NCBI GenBank assembly: GCA_905221605.1
Contig: CAJNDS010002171.1
Location: 151,001-215,000, forward strand
Source of the DNA: Symbiodinium natans
Taxonomy: Eukaryota > Sar > Dinophyceae > Suessiales > Symbiodiniaceae
Direction of reading: 5' to 3'
Length of the DNA stretch: 64,000 bases
Positions 10,280 to 22,215 of this stretch are shown in pieces. Each line of letters opens with the position of its first letter. Within the stretch, counting starts at the first letter, position 1. Made by a program: the position numbers and the translations under genes. The notes below the pieces were generated by a model. That model was given only the letters and a program-made list of their open reading frames with translations, was not told the origin of the DNA and did not search any database.

Positions 10280-11498
10280 CTCTAAAACTACCTGCAGAGT
10301 TCTGAGCCCTGATGAAGTACTGGTTTTAGGGTTTAGGGTTTCGGGTCCAAGTGGAGGTATATTGTGGACGGTGAGAAGCCTTGTTGGTTCTTCCCCCCCC
10401 CCCCCACTAAACGCTAAACCCTAAACCCTGAACGCTAAACCCTAAACCCGGTAAGAAAGCAACAAAAGCCGGCCGAGTGTTCGAGCTTCTCGGTTTCGGC
10501 TCTAGTCTTAATCCAGATTTAGGGTTTCGGGTTTGGGCTTTAAGGTTTGCTTGCGCGCTTTGGGGCCTACTATTCTAGGGCTCAGGGTTTGGGTTTAGGG
10601 TTTAGGGTTGAGGGTTGAGGGTTTAGGGTTTAGGGCTTAGGGTTTAGGGTTTGGCTCGAGGTTCCGGAGGGTGTAAGGGTAAACCCTTACATCGAAGCCC
10701 CCGGCCCAACTAAACCAAGCAAGCCATTCCTGAAACTCCAGAGAGGCCAAGGGTTTAGGGTTTGGGGTTTAGGGGTTTGGGTTTAGGGTTTAGAGTTTAG
10801 GGTTTAGGGTTTAGGGTTTAGGATTTAGGGTGTTGGGTTTCGGGCTTACAGGGCCCCGAGCCGGGCTGACCTTTGGATCTCCCTCGCCTCCTTCGAGACG
10901 TCCGAGATCCAGATTCGGGGACCCCAAGCGGGACCCCACAAACTGTGGGGCTTAGGCCTTTAGAGATGTCAGGCTTGAGGGATTGAAGCCTGTAAGCGGT
11001 TTAGGGTTTAGGGTTTAGGGTCTAGGGTTTAAGGTTTAGGGCTAGGGTTTAGGGCTAGGGTTTAGGGTCTTGAGTCTTGGCGTCGCTCTCTTTGCAAGGC
11101 CTAAGCCCCATGAAACGGCCGCCTAGCCTCTGAGGCCCAGCGATGGAAACGCAACCTACACCATGAGCCCCACAAACGCCTCAAACCCGATAAAACCTAC
11201 AACCCCCCCCCAAAAAAACCCATGAACCGCAACAAAAAAGGCAAAAACCATGAACTCCCTGAAAGCCCCCATGAAACCCTAGGAAACCCTATGAAACCCA
11301 TGTTTGAAAACCTATGAGAACCCACGAAGCCCTCACCCTAAACCCTAAACCGCATTATTTCAGATCTCCTAAACCCTAAACCCTAAACCCTAAACCCTAA
11401 ACCCTAAACCCTAAACCCTAAACCCTAAACCCTAAACCCTAAACCCTAAACCCTAAACCCTAAACCCTAAACCCTACACCTAAACCCTAAAAATATTT
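10280..11498. other. Telomeric tracts plus one good candidate exon at 10852-10945
   Basis: TTTAGGG tracts lie at 10330, 10580-10660, 10750-10835 and 11000-11070. The island at about 10852-10945 follows TTACAG|G on plus and reads ADLWISLASFETSEIQIRGP. The minus strand is open too but lacks AG|G. From 11100 to 11340 is degenerate CCCTRAA-like text. A clean CCCTAAA array follows at 11366-11477, just beyond the stop codon of the phosphorylase gene. Confidence 0.45.
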
Positions 11499-14400
11499 TC
11501 AGATCTGCGGGATCAGCCGCAGCATGATGGAACGGAGCCGGGGGCCTGCGGCCTTGCCTAGGTTCCCATTTTGTAGCAACAAAACGGGTTTTAAAGGGTT
11601 CAAGGGTTTAGGGTTGATAAGGGTTTAAGGGTTTTAAGGGGTTTAGGCTTCATAAGGGTTTAAAGGGTTTGGGGGTTCAAAAGTTTAAAGGGCTAGGGGT
11701 CTACGGGTTTAGGGCTCGCGTAGGGTCTCTGAGGGAGCATAAGAACTCAAAAACCCGGGAACGAAGGTCCTGCTGGGCGCCCAGTTGCCGACCTGAACCA
11801 CCTCGCTGTGTTCCACCTTCTCCTCTGACCTGGGCTTTCAGAGGGTAAACCCTAAACCCTAAACTAGAAGCCCTATACCCTAAACCTTGGCACTTTCCCC
11901 CTTACACTAGCCGTCCTTAATGGGGGGTACTCTAATCCCTACTAAGGACAGTTAGTATGAAGGGGAACATCCCAACCTAAACCCTAAACCCTAAACCCTA
12001 AACCCTAAACCCGAAACCCTAACCCCAAACCCTAAACCCTAAACCCTTCAAGGGTTAGTGCTGAGGGTCTAGGGCTTCGGCTTCCGAACAGAAATCTTTC
12101 GCTGAGGAGCCGCAGACCACAAAGGTTCAGGGTTAAAGGACAAGGGTTTAGGGTTTAGGGTTTAGGGTTTAGGGTTTAGGGTTTAGGGTTTAGGGTTTAG
12201 GGTTTAGGGTTTAGGGTTTAGGGTTTAGGGTTTAGAGAAAAACGCCCTGCTGGAAAAGTACTCCGGGTTTATGATGCCGGGGTTAAGGGTTCGGGGCTGC
12301 AGGTTGAGGGGTCTGAGTTTCTTAGGGCTTAGGGTTTAGGGTACGGGGCCTAAACCCTAGACCCTAAACCCTATCAACCCTAAACCCTGAACCCTGAACC
12401 CTGAACCCTAAACCCTAAACCCTAAACCCTACACCCTAAACCCTAAACCCTAAACCCAAAACCCCAGCCAAGCGACAGGTCCTCGTCCACCGTCGCGTTG
12501 GTGATCACCGAGAAGCCGAGGACCTCCATGTCCAGGTGCCGCGCAGCGATGCACTCATTCCTCCAGTTGCAGAGGGTTTAGGGTTTAGGGTTGAGGGTTT
12601 AGGGTGTAGGGTGTAGGGTTTAGGGTTCAGGGTTTAGGGTTGAGGGTGTAGGGTGTAGGGTTCAGGGCCCAGGGTCCCAAAGAGCCCCAGTTGCCACGAT
12701 TTCTAGACAGGAGCAACCGAGGCATAAGCAGGGGTGCCCTTTTTGGTTTAAAGGGGGCGAGCGGAACCTGAGTCCTATAAAAAGGGAATAAATGCCAACT
12801 CTGTGCCCCAGGTTTGCTCCAGAACCCCCCAACAAATTCAAAGAGCATAATCCCTGTGTTGCCCTTACGAAGAAGTTTGTTATTTAATTTTTGTGTTTTT
12901 TTTTTTTTTTTTGGGGGGGGGGGGGCCCTCTTAAACGCTTAGAGACTTAGTAGGTTGGAGTTGAAGTTCTGGGGTGGAAATTCTGGGGGTTCACCTTCTA
13001 GATTTTTGGGGTTTAGGGCGTAGGGTTGAGCACCGGTTGTAGTAAACCCTACAAACCCTACTGCAGCATCAGAAAACTGGGCAGCAGATGCGCTGAGACG
13101 CGAATCGTCAGTTCTCGCATCCTTGCCCGTAAGCCATGTATCCAGATCATGCTCATCGGACAAAAGATCGTCCAAAACTAGATATCTCAAACATCGGCAA
13201 CAACCCTTAAAACCGACAAAACACATGCAGTGGACCCTAAACCCTAGACCGTGAACAAGAACCCTATACCCTAAACCCTAAAAGCCCTAAACCCTAAAAA
13301 CCCTAAACCCTAAACCCTAAACCCTAAACCCTGAACCCTGAACCCTGAACCCTGAAACCCTCAACCCTAAAAACCCCCAAAACTCTGCACCTAGGCTCAC
13401 GGTGCTCATCCCGACGGCATCCACCCCCAGCAGCCGCAGCATGCGGATCTCCGCGGGCGTCTCGTAGCTTGGGCCCAGCATGGCCGCATAGACTCCCGAG
13501 CGCACCTGCGCGGGACCAAAGGCTCCCCCCCCCCCTCAAAAAAAAAACCGCGAAAAGCCTCTAAAGACATCGTATAGTCTTTTAGGGTTCAGGGGATAGG
13601 GTTCCGGGTTTAGGGTTTAGGGTTTAGGGTTTAGTGCTTAGGGTTTAGGGTTTAGGGTTTAGGGTTTAGGGTTTAGGGAGCCCTGAACCCTATACCCTGA
13701 GCCCTGCATCCTAAACCCTGGGCCCTGGAACCCTGATCCAGCCCAAAACCTGAAACCCTGAATCCTAACTCCTGAGCCCCAACTCCTCTTTGCTCTTGGT
13801 TCCCCCTAAACCCTAAACCCTAAACCCTAAACCCTAAACCCTAAACCCTAAACCCTAAACCCTAAACCCTAAACCCTAAACCCCAGGAAAAACCAGGGTT
13901 CCCACCTTTTTGTTTGGTTCGAAGGGGGCTGACACAGGAACCTGGGTTCAGGACTTGGGGATTGGGTGTTTAGGGTTTAGGAGTTAGAGGTTAGGGTTTA
14001 AGGGTGTAGGGTTTAGGGTTTCAAGTTATGAGGCAAAGGCAGTAAAAGGCCCATACCAGATCTTACCCTGAACTCTTCACCTACTGGCCCTTGGCCTCAG
14101 GATCAATCTCCTGCACGATCTTCCTGAGACGTGGCGAGTAGGCATCGTTCATTGGGAAGAACCGCGGCCGCTCCGGATCGTTGCGGCCAACACATGGGTT
14201 TTGGAACAGAAGGTTGATGTGATCCTGGGATACTCACTAACCTGGGATTCAAAAGGGTACCCCTTTTTTTGTGTAAAGAGGTTTATAAGGGAACCTAAGC
14301 CCCCAGAAAAGGGAATAAGGGTACTGCTGGGCATCCTAGGATCCTTGACGCGGGAGTAACCTAGGAATAAAAAAGGGTACCTTGTTTGGTTTTCAGGGGA

Positions 14401-16315
14401 TTATAAGGGGACCCCAACCCTAAAAAAAGAAAAAAAAGGCCTACTATCCCGGTCCTAGGATCTGCAATCAGCATCAGGTCACCAGTCAGGAATTTCTTGT
14501 TGATGCCACCGGCAGCATTGGTCAGGAGAAGGGTCCTGATACCCCAGCTGTGCATCACCCGTACCGGGAAGGCGCACTGATGAGCAGTGTAGCCTTCGTA
14601 GAGGTGAACCTGGGCAGCCACCAAGCAGGGTGAGCCCTGAACCCCAAAATCCCAACTTTCAACTCTAAACCCCCTAAACCCCTAGCCCCCCTAACCCCCC
14701 TAACCCCCCTAACCTTAAACGCCGTAAACCCCCGAAAACCCCCTAAAACCCTAAACCCCCTAAACCCCCCAAACCCCCCAAACCCCCTTAACCTCAACCC
14801 AAACCCCCCTAAACCCATGGGCCAAGCAGCACGCCCCTGCATCATCAGAACAGGGACTCCTTGGAGGTAGCCATGTGCAAAGCGTCCGACGTGGCCTCAC
14901 GGATTAGGGCCTAGGGGAAGTTCGCCTCCAGGGTTTAAGTTTACAATTTAGGGCCTAGGGTTGAGAAATGAGGAATTAGGGTGTAAGGTTTCGGGTTTAT
15001 ACATGTGATTGAATGCATGAGGTTTGCGGTTTAGAGTTCCATATATGGCATATATGGTCCTCCATGTTGTCAAGACGCGCAGTGATACGCCACAAGCAAA
15101 TTTATAATATAGTAGCAACAGTGTATGGCAATGATTTCTCAACTATATTAAACGGTAGAAGCATCTCTATACATGTTCCCCAGGCCCGCCCCAATGAAAT
15201 CCTAGAATACGGAACCCGAAACCCTAAACCCTAAACCCTCTAACCCTAAACCCGAAACCCTCCAAGGCCTTCTACGGTGGAGACCGGAAATGAGGGTATG
15301 TCGCTGTAGTTCAAGAAGATGGGGTCTACCAAGTCGCTCCTGCTGCGAGGCTGTGGGATGTAGGGGTTCTGGGGCTTATGGTTGGGTTACGTAGGGTCTA
15401 GGGTTAGGGTTAAGGGTTCAGAGGTTTTGGGTTTTGGGTTTAGGGTTTAGGGTTCAGGGGTTTAGGGTTAGGGTTTAGGCGGTTAGGCGGTCTAGGGTGC
15501 AGGTCTGGGGTTTAGGGCTTGGGATTCAGAGAGCCCTAGCTAAGCCCTGGAAGGCTCGATGCCTAGACTGAAGGCAAAGCAAACCTTGCGTACTCCGCGT
15601 GCTTCGTGTGTTTCAGGGCTCGGGGCAGTTAGAAAGTAGGAGACACAAGTAGGGTCACACGCACACGAAGTGTTGAGTTATCCTCAGAAGAACCTTCTTC
15701 ATAAGCTGCTTACCGAGCCCTAAACCCTAAACCTAAACCCCGAAACCCGAAACCCGAAACCCTAAACCCTAAACCCTAAACCCTAAACCCTAAACCCTAA
15801 ACCCTAAATCCAAGTCCAGCCAGGGAGCACAAAGTCCCCAAGGCCGCTTCCCAGCACGATGGCGATAGAAGTTGGGGGCTCGCGTTTCTGGAACTCCTGG
15901 GGTTTAGGGTTTTGGGTTCGCCCTAAACCCTAAACCCTAAACCCTAAACCCTAAACCCTAAACCCTAAACCCTAAACCCTAAACCCTAAACACATCATGA
16001 AACCTCCTCTTCCAGTCCTACGTGACAGTAGTCTGGGCGTTAGCGACTCTGTGGCTTTAGGCTAAGAGATATACTTGGAGGTTCAGAGTACTTATAACCC
16101 CAAGTACAGTTGTACTTATAAGCCCCCTAAGTCCTCTAAGTAGGTCTACTTACTTTTAATTGGGGTTCTTAGTACCCATACACCTCCATGTACCTATCAG
16201 GTGGACCCTAATTTCGAACAAACTTGAGCTGCCCTCCGGCAAGCAAAGCGGCGGGCCAATGGCAGGAGGTCGCGCCGCCCCCGCTCGTCTCCGCTGCGGG
16301 AGTGGCAGGCGGCAT
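11499..16315 (-). CDS. Purine nucleoside phosphorylase, 10 exons
   Basis: Phosphorolysis of purine nucleosides to base and (deoxy)ribose-1-phosphate, trimeric PNP family, probably cytosolic salvage. Exons (minus strand): 16315-16220, 15896-15829, 15339-15269, 14895-14831, 14609-14463, 14224-14084, 13505-13399, 12560-12477, 11829-11789, 11557-11499. They sum to 879 nt, 292 codons plus stop, close to the 289 residues of human PNP. Motifs in order: VLGSGLGDF (about 46-54), [15 protein letters not shown] (65-79), MQGRVHLYEGY (97-107), TNAAGG (130-135), [11 protein letters not shown] (207-217), GMST (228-231), VITN (250-253) and His267. These match the human phosphate, sugar and base contacts (S33, R84, H86, E201, M219, S220, N243, H257). 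Donors are GT, GC or GA and acceptors AG|G. The exon 6/7 junction and exon 1 are the least certain. Introns are full of TTTAGGG/CCCTAAA tracts and inverted-repeat elements. Confidence 0.93.
11886..11975. mobile_element. Family B MITE inside PNP intron 8
   Basis: TTGGCACTTTCCCCCTTACA at the left and the inverse of TTGGGATGTTCCCCTTCATA at the right, with AGTCCTTA-like inner parts. It is flanked on both sides by CCCTAAA units within the intron between exons 8 and 9 of the phosphorylase gene. Confidence 0.7.
12561..13398. repeat. PNP intron 7: TTTAGGG start, CCCTAAA end
   Basis: In window orientation the intron opens with TTTAGGG units at 12574-12665, holds a decayed family D element at about 12685-12800, a T-run/G-run at 12896-12925, and single-copy text at 12940-13215. 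It closes with CCCTAAA at 13230-13370. The opposed tracts could pair with each other in RNA or DNA. Confidence 0.7.
14231..14455. mobile_element. Two family D elements filling PNP intron 5
   Basis: The 238-nt intron (14225-14462) consists almost wholly of two adjacent family D copies (about 14231-14341 and 14346-14455), recognised by CTAACCTGGGATTC / GTAACCTAGGAATA, GGGTACCCCTTTT, TTATAAGGG and CTACTATCCCGG. The four bases GATC occur at both exon edges, so the junction is ambiguous by up to four bases and the donor can be read as GA. This intron has no long telomeric tract. Confidence 0.8.
16069..16205. mobile_element. Family A element in PNP intron 1
   Basis: ACTTGGAGGTTCAGAGTACT at the left, and CTTAGTACCCATACACCTCC at the right as its inverse, with TAAGTCCTCTAAGTAGG in between. 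It begins just downstream of the phosphorylase exon 1 donor. Other copies: 29352, 32344, 38296, 52068 and 55843. Confidence 0.7.
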
Positions 16316-19300
16316 CGTATGGCAGCTCGTGCGAAGCAATGTTTCGTGTTAGGTTTGGGTTTAGGGTTTACTGTAGGGTTTAGGGTTTAGGGTTTAGGGT
16401 TTTGGGTTTTGGGTTTTGGGTTTTGGGTCAGCTAACAGGGCTTAAACTCTACCCAAAGGCTCCTATGTAGTACCTTGTTGGGGTCGTCACTAGAACCCCC
16501 TAGAGCTAAACCCTAAAGGAACTACATTGCAGCTTAGGGTACATCGCAAACCCTAAACTAATGAAATCCGAAAGGTTGAAGGTTCCGGGTATAGCACAGA
16601 CGATTCTACTCTTTGATAGTGCAACTACAAGGCATGATGGTATACCGCGGCCTTGTCGGAGCCGGCGCAGGACATCGCCAATCCCTTAATAGATGCCCTA
16701 AACCCTAAATCTGAACACCCCACACCCCATGCACCCTCAAGCCTAATTCCTAAATCCTGCAAACCCAAAAGCTTAGTCTCAGGGGGAATGTTCGAACTGG
16801 AGTTCCAAGCTTGCGGTTTGGGGTTTAGGGTTTAAACGGTTTAGGGTTTAGGGCTTAGGGAGTTGGAGTTTATCTGAGGTCTAGAAACCAGACCTGAAGA
16901 AATGCTAGCGAACACCCGAAAACAACACACAATGTGTTGTTGTTTCTTGTTGAATATAAAACGCAAGAAATGTTCGAAATCCCATTCGCAAATCTTGTGA
17001 AGCTTAGCCGCGAAGGGCAAGTACGTAGGCGTGCCAGTCCCTGTTGTGGAGCATGCTTTGATTGAACAACTTTCATTAGCTCTCATCTCCCGTAAAGTGT
17101 GCGGGCTGCAGCCACCAACCCTAAACCCCAAGCCCTGAACCCGAATCCTCTGAACCCTCATCCCCTAAAGTCTTCAAAAGGCCTAACCTGAAGCCCGAAC
17201 AACATCGCCGAAACGCCTACAGTTACTCGTTCTCCTGAATGACGGAATGAAGTTTAAGCATTTTTCCAGGGTGCTGGGAATCCTAGGCCGTAAACACGCC
17301 ACACTTACTCGTCCTCCTGAAGGAAATCAGTTTAAGAATTTGTCCTGGGTATTGGTTAAACCCTAAACCCCAAACCCTCAACCCTAAACCCCAAACCCTC
17401 AACCCTAAACCCTAAACCCTAAACCCTAAACCCCAAACCCTAAACCCTAACCGGCGAAGCCCTGTGGGCCTGCTCACGAGCGCCAGGAGCCCTGTCGGGC
17501 CCTCGAGGGTGGAGGCCATGGATGGCGCCTTGGGATTTAGGGTTTAGGGTTTAGGGTTTAGGGTTCAGGGCTTAGTAAACTCCAGAAAGTTGGAACATGG
17601 TTTAAGGATGAATGGAGGAGCGCTTCCCTGTAGGAAACCCTTTGGGGTATGAGGATAAGGATGCTCAAACTTTTGGAGTTTACCGTAGGGTTTAGGGTTT
17701 TGGGTTTGCGGTTTGGGGTTTGGGGCTTAGGGTTTAGGGTTTAGGGGCGAGATTTACTCTACCCGAAGCCTAAACTCTCAACTCGCGATCAGAACTCCAC
17801 ACCCTCAACCCTCAACCCTCCCAAGTCTATATACTTCTGAGCTAGGGGGAGTTAAGGTTTCAGAAAGGTATGCTGTGGGGCCCCGCGATTTTGCATGTCT
17901 GCTTTGTAACCAAAAGCCTGAACCTCAAATCTCAACGTCCAGACACAAACCCCGCACCCCAACGCCCTAAACCCTAACACTCTAAAGGCCCTGAACCCCA
18001 ACCCTGAAACCCTGTGCCCTAAACCCCGAACCCCTAACCCTAAACCCTAAACCCTAAACCCTAAACCTCCTGAAACCCCTTAACCCCCCCGGCCATGCTT
18101 ATGGGTGCCCGGCGAGTCGCGGGCTGATCCCGGCCACGCCTGGGGAGCGCTGATGGCGCAACGAAAACCCCCAAGCAACCCGTAAACATCCCTAAGCCCT
18201 AAGCATCCCTAGGGTTTAGGGTTTAGGGTTTAGGGTTTAGGGTTTAGTTTAGGGTTTAGGGTTTAGGGTTTAGGGTTTAGGGACTTCTGAGCACTTCGGC
18301 GACTTTCGGGTGTAGCTCCTGGGAGATTTCCCATTTGTGCGGTTGGTGGCTTGGGGAATCTGCAGGCTCCTACACTGCGCTCAACCCTAAACTGATGAGC
18401 CCTACACTCCCAGGCCCAACTGATGCTCATCCCGAACTCTGCAAGCTTCAACTCCGAACCCTCGAGCCCAAGCCCCAAAGCCACGCCGTTGTGTTTAGGG
18501 TTTAGGGTTTAGGGTTTGGGGTTTGGGGTTTAGGGTTTAGGGTTTGAGGTTTGGGGAAACCCTGTTTTTGGGGTTTCGGGCTTAGGGATGCTTCGGGCTT
18601 AGGGAAGTGTGGGATGGCTCGGGGATTGGGGAGGCTTAGGGTTTAGGGTTTAGGGTTTAGGGTTTAGGGTTTAGGGTTTAGGGTTTAGGGTTTAGGGTTT
18701 ACGTTTAGGGTTTAGGGTTGTGTAGTAAAACCTCGCCGCCCCTAAGCTGTACACACGGCCGGCCGCCTTGCGCAGGCAGAAGCTCTGGGGGCAGCCGCGC
18801 CTCGCACGGCCTCCGCACGAAGCACCCACATGATGAGAGGCTCTGGCACAAGCTAGGGTTTAGGGATAGGGTTTAGGGTTTAGGGTTTAGGGTTTGGTTT
18901 CGGGTTTAGGGTTTAGGGTTTAGCGTTTAGGGTTTAGGGTTTAGGGTTTAGGGAGCCCCAACCCTAAAGTGCGGAGCAAACGCCTCAGACCGCCCCAAGC
19001 CCTACCAAGCCCTCAAAAACCCAGAAGACTAAGTCTCACATATCACACCGAAACTCTCAACCCCAAAATGCCGGATATAGAAGCCATATACAAATAATGC
19101 ATCTCAGGGTTCCTGTAAACCCTCAACCCTCAACCCTCAACCCTCAACCCTAAATCCTCGATCCTAAACCCTCAACCCTCAAACCTAAATCCTCAACTTA
19201 GGGTTTAGGGTTTAGGGTTTAGGGTTTAGAGTTTAGGGTTTAGGGTTTAGGGTTTAGGGTTTAGCGGTATATGACCCCAATTTTAGGGTTCAATTTGGTC

Positions 19301-19654
19301 CCCAAGGTACCGGCCGGCCTACTCCTCGGTCTGGGTGGCGGAGATGTCCTGCACGAAGGCTCATGGAATGGGCTTTGGGGTTTAGGGTTTAGGGTTTAGG
19401 GTTTGGGGTTTAGGGTTTGGGGTTTAGGGTCTAGGGTCTAGGGTCTAGGGTTGGGGGTTTGGGGTTTGGGGTTTGCGGCTTAGGATTTCGGATTGGGGGT
19501 TTCGTTTGGGTGTAGGGGCCTTTGGATGTTTAGGGGGTGGTTCGACACTTATGGAGGTCGTCTCTGGGGGTTTAGGGCTCGCTGTTCTCCGTCTCCCGGA
19601 TAGTGCAAGCTGGCTCCCTACTCAGATGTCCAATCATGAAAAGGCGACATCGCA

Positions 19655-19770
19655 AAGTAGGTAGCTCTTCAAGTAAGGGTCCCGTTTTGGGGTCCCGATT
19701 ATAAGGGCGCCGGTTGCCGTAAGAAAAAGAAAGAGGACCCCTCCAAAAAGGGGACTCTCATTTAGAGAAG
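19655..19770. mobile_element. Family E element
   Basis: GTAGGTAGCTCTTCAAGTAA at the left, TTTAGAGAAGTACCCAACTA at the right, with GGGTCCCGTTTTGGGGTCCC inside. It is homologous in layout to 4195, 34725 and 40380. Confidence 0.55.
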
Positions 19771-21540
19771 TACCCAACTAACAAAGGGCACCACCTGGAA
19801 AACCTAAACAGCGGACCCTGGCGTAGATCGCTAAACCATGAACCCTAAACCCAAAACCCAATTGTAACTTTAATTGAAGCGGCAGCAAAGAGTCTTTCGA
19901 GCAGCCCGCTGTGGGCCGATAATGGAAACTAGGCCCAAGAGTAACCCAGGAATCATAAGGGTGCCCTTCTTGGTTTAAAAAGGGGCTGGTAAGGGAACCT
20001 AAAAACCTACAACAAAAAGCAACCCTGAAACCCTGAAAACCCAAAACCCCAAAACCCCTTAAACCCTAAAGTCTAAACCCTAAAACCTAAACCCCAAAAC
20101 CCCACAACCCTAAACCCCAAGAACCCCCAAAAACCAGACCCTAAACCCTAAACCCTAAACCCTAAACCCTAAACCCGAAACCCTAAACCCTAAACCCTAA
20201 ACCCCCCCCAGGCCCAAGCCTTGCAGAAGGAGGCGCAGCTTTGGCAGCCTCCGTCCGCTTCGCCTCCCAAGTGCGATAAGAAAGGAATCAAGGATTTAGG
20301 GTTTAGGGTTTAGGGTTTAGGGTTTCGGGCTTAGGGTTGGGGTTTAGGGTTCAGGGTTTTGGGTTTAGGACTTAGGGTATGTAGGGTTGACAGTTTAGGG
20401 CGTAAGAATTTTCATAGCAAGGGATCAAGGATTTGGATTGAGGGCTTACAGGGTTTCTGTAAGGGTTTGTGTTGGGTTTATGTGGGGCTTCAAGGATTTA
20501 GGGATTAGGATTTGGAGTTTATAGGGTGTAGGGTTTTGCGGTGGGTGTAAGAATTCTTGCAACTCACTACTAATTCTGTTGTCCTTGAGCAGATTCAAAT
20601 CTAGAATCTAAAGGCACTGATTCCTCAAAACAAAAGATAGAATAGGGGATGCTCCCAGACATAGGGGAGAATATTCTCAAGTATACCCCTTATATATTCT
20701 ATAGAACCCAAGGGACCATACATCAGAACCCTTTAAAGAAGAGAAGTGACCATATTAAGGGACCAAGAAAAGGAGCTGCACGAGGGGATCGAGTGGGCTT
20801 AGAGTTCAAACCCTATACCAACCCTAGGCCCGGAACCCTACACCCTAAACCAACCCATAAGCCCTAAAGCCTAAGCCCTAAATCCTACACCCTACGCCCT
20901 AAGCCCTAACCCTAAACCCTAAACCCTAAGCCCTACACTCTGAACCCTATAAGCCCTAAACCCTAAACCCTAAGCCCTAAGCCCTAAACCCCAACCCTAC
21001 GCCTTAAGGCCTAAACCCCAGCCCCAAACCCTATGCCCTAAGCTCAAACCCCAAAACCCCAAGCCTTAAACCCTGAACCTAAGCCCTAAGCCCTAGACCC
21101 AAAGCCGTAAACCTCAAGCCCTAAGGTTAAGCCCTACTTAAACCCTATACCCTAAGCCCTAAACCCCAGCCCTAAGCCTTAAGGCCTAAACCCTAAACCC
21201 CAAAACCCTGAGCCCGAAGCCCTAACCCCAAAACCCCAAGCCTTAAGCCCTAAGCCCTGAACCCTAAGCCCAAACCCCAAACCCAAACCCCAAACCGTAA
21301 GCCCTGAACCCTTATTAGACCCTAAACCCTAAACCCTAGACCCTAGACCCTAAACCCTAAACCCTAAACCCTAAACCCTAAACCCTAAACCCTAAACCCT
21401 AAACCCTAAACCCTAAACCCTAAACCCCAAACCAACCCCAAGTCGCGCTCCGGCACCTGGCTCTGACTCGCTACGGCCGCTTTGGCGGCCACCAGCCTGC
21501 AGCGCAAGCCCTTCGGGGCTAATTCATGGCTGTGTGCGTA

Positions 21541-21655
21541 GGGTTTAGGGTTTAGGGTTTAGGGTTTAGGGTTTAGGGTTTAGGGTTTAGGGTTTAGGGT
21601 TTAGGGTTTAGGGTTTAGGGTTTAGGGTTTAGGGTTTAGGGTTTAGGGTTTAGCG
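21541..21655 (+). repeat. Perfect TTTAGGG array
   Basis: About sixteen uninterrupted heptamers directly after the GC-rich island at 21437-21540, followed by TTTAGCG and CTTAGGG variants to 21700 and then by AAACCC in the opposite sense. It shows that long pure telomeric runs occur inside gene-rich DNA here. Confidence 0.9.
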
Positions 21656-22054
21656 TTGAGGGTTTAGGGCTTAGGGCTTAGGGCTTAGGGTTTAGGGTTT
21701 TAAACCCATCCTCGTGGAAGCCCTTCTCTAGATACAAGCTTCAGGACAGTGGTTGTCATCCAGCTTGAAAGCTGGGGCCTAGGGCACCCCAAACCCTAAA
21801 CCCTAAACCCTAAACCCTAAACCCCTGAGTCGGAAAGCCTCCCAACAACTCTTGGGGTTCAAGGCTGACCTTAAGAACCCTAAAACCTACTTCTTGAAGG
21901 TTCTTGTGATAAAACCCTTTTAAAGGATTCTGAGGCAATCTACAAAAAACCGGTTTGGGGTTCTCAAGGTAGAGTTCAGGGTTGAGGGCCGTAACCCGAC
22001 TCGCAGGAGGACCCGACGGACGCCACACCTCCAAATGGGAGCTTCGGAGGAAAG

Positions 22055-22215
22055 GGTTTAGGGTTTAGGGTTTAGGGTTTAGGGTTTAGGGTTTAGGGTT
22101 TTAGGGTTTAGGGTTTAGGGTTTAGGGTTTAGGGTTTAGGGTTTAGGGTTTAGGGTTTTAGGGTTTAGGGTTTAGGGTTTAGGGTTTAGGGTTTAGGGTT
22201 TAGGGTTTAGGGTTC
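22055..22215 (+). repeat. TTTAGGG array with two TTTTAGGG units
   Basis: About 22 units; two are 8-mers spaced roughly 75 bp apart, suggesting a short internal duplication of the array. The array runs straight into GGGTTCAGCAGCTCCGGATC, a phrase also found after the array at 1266. Confidence 0.85.
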
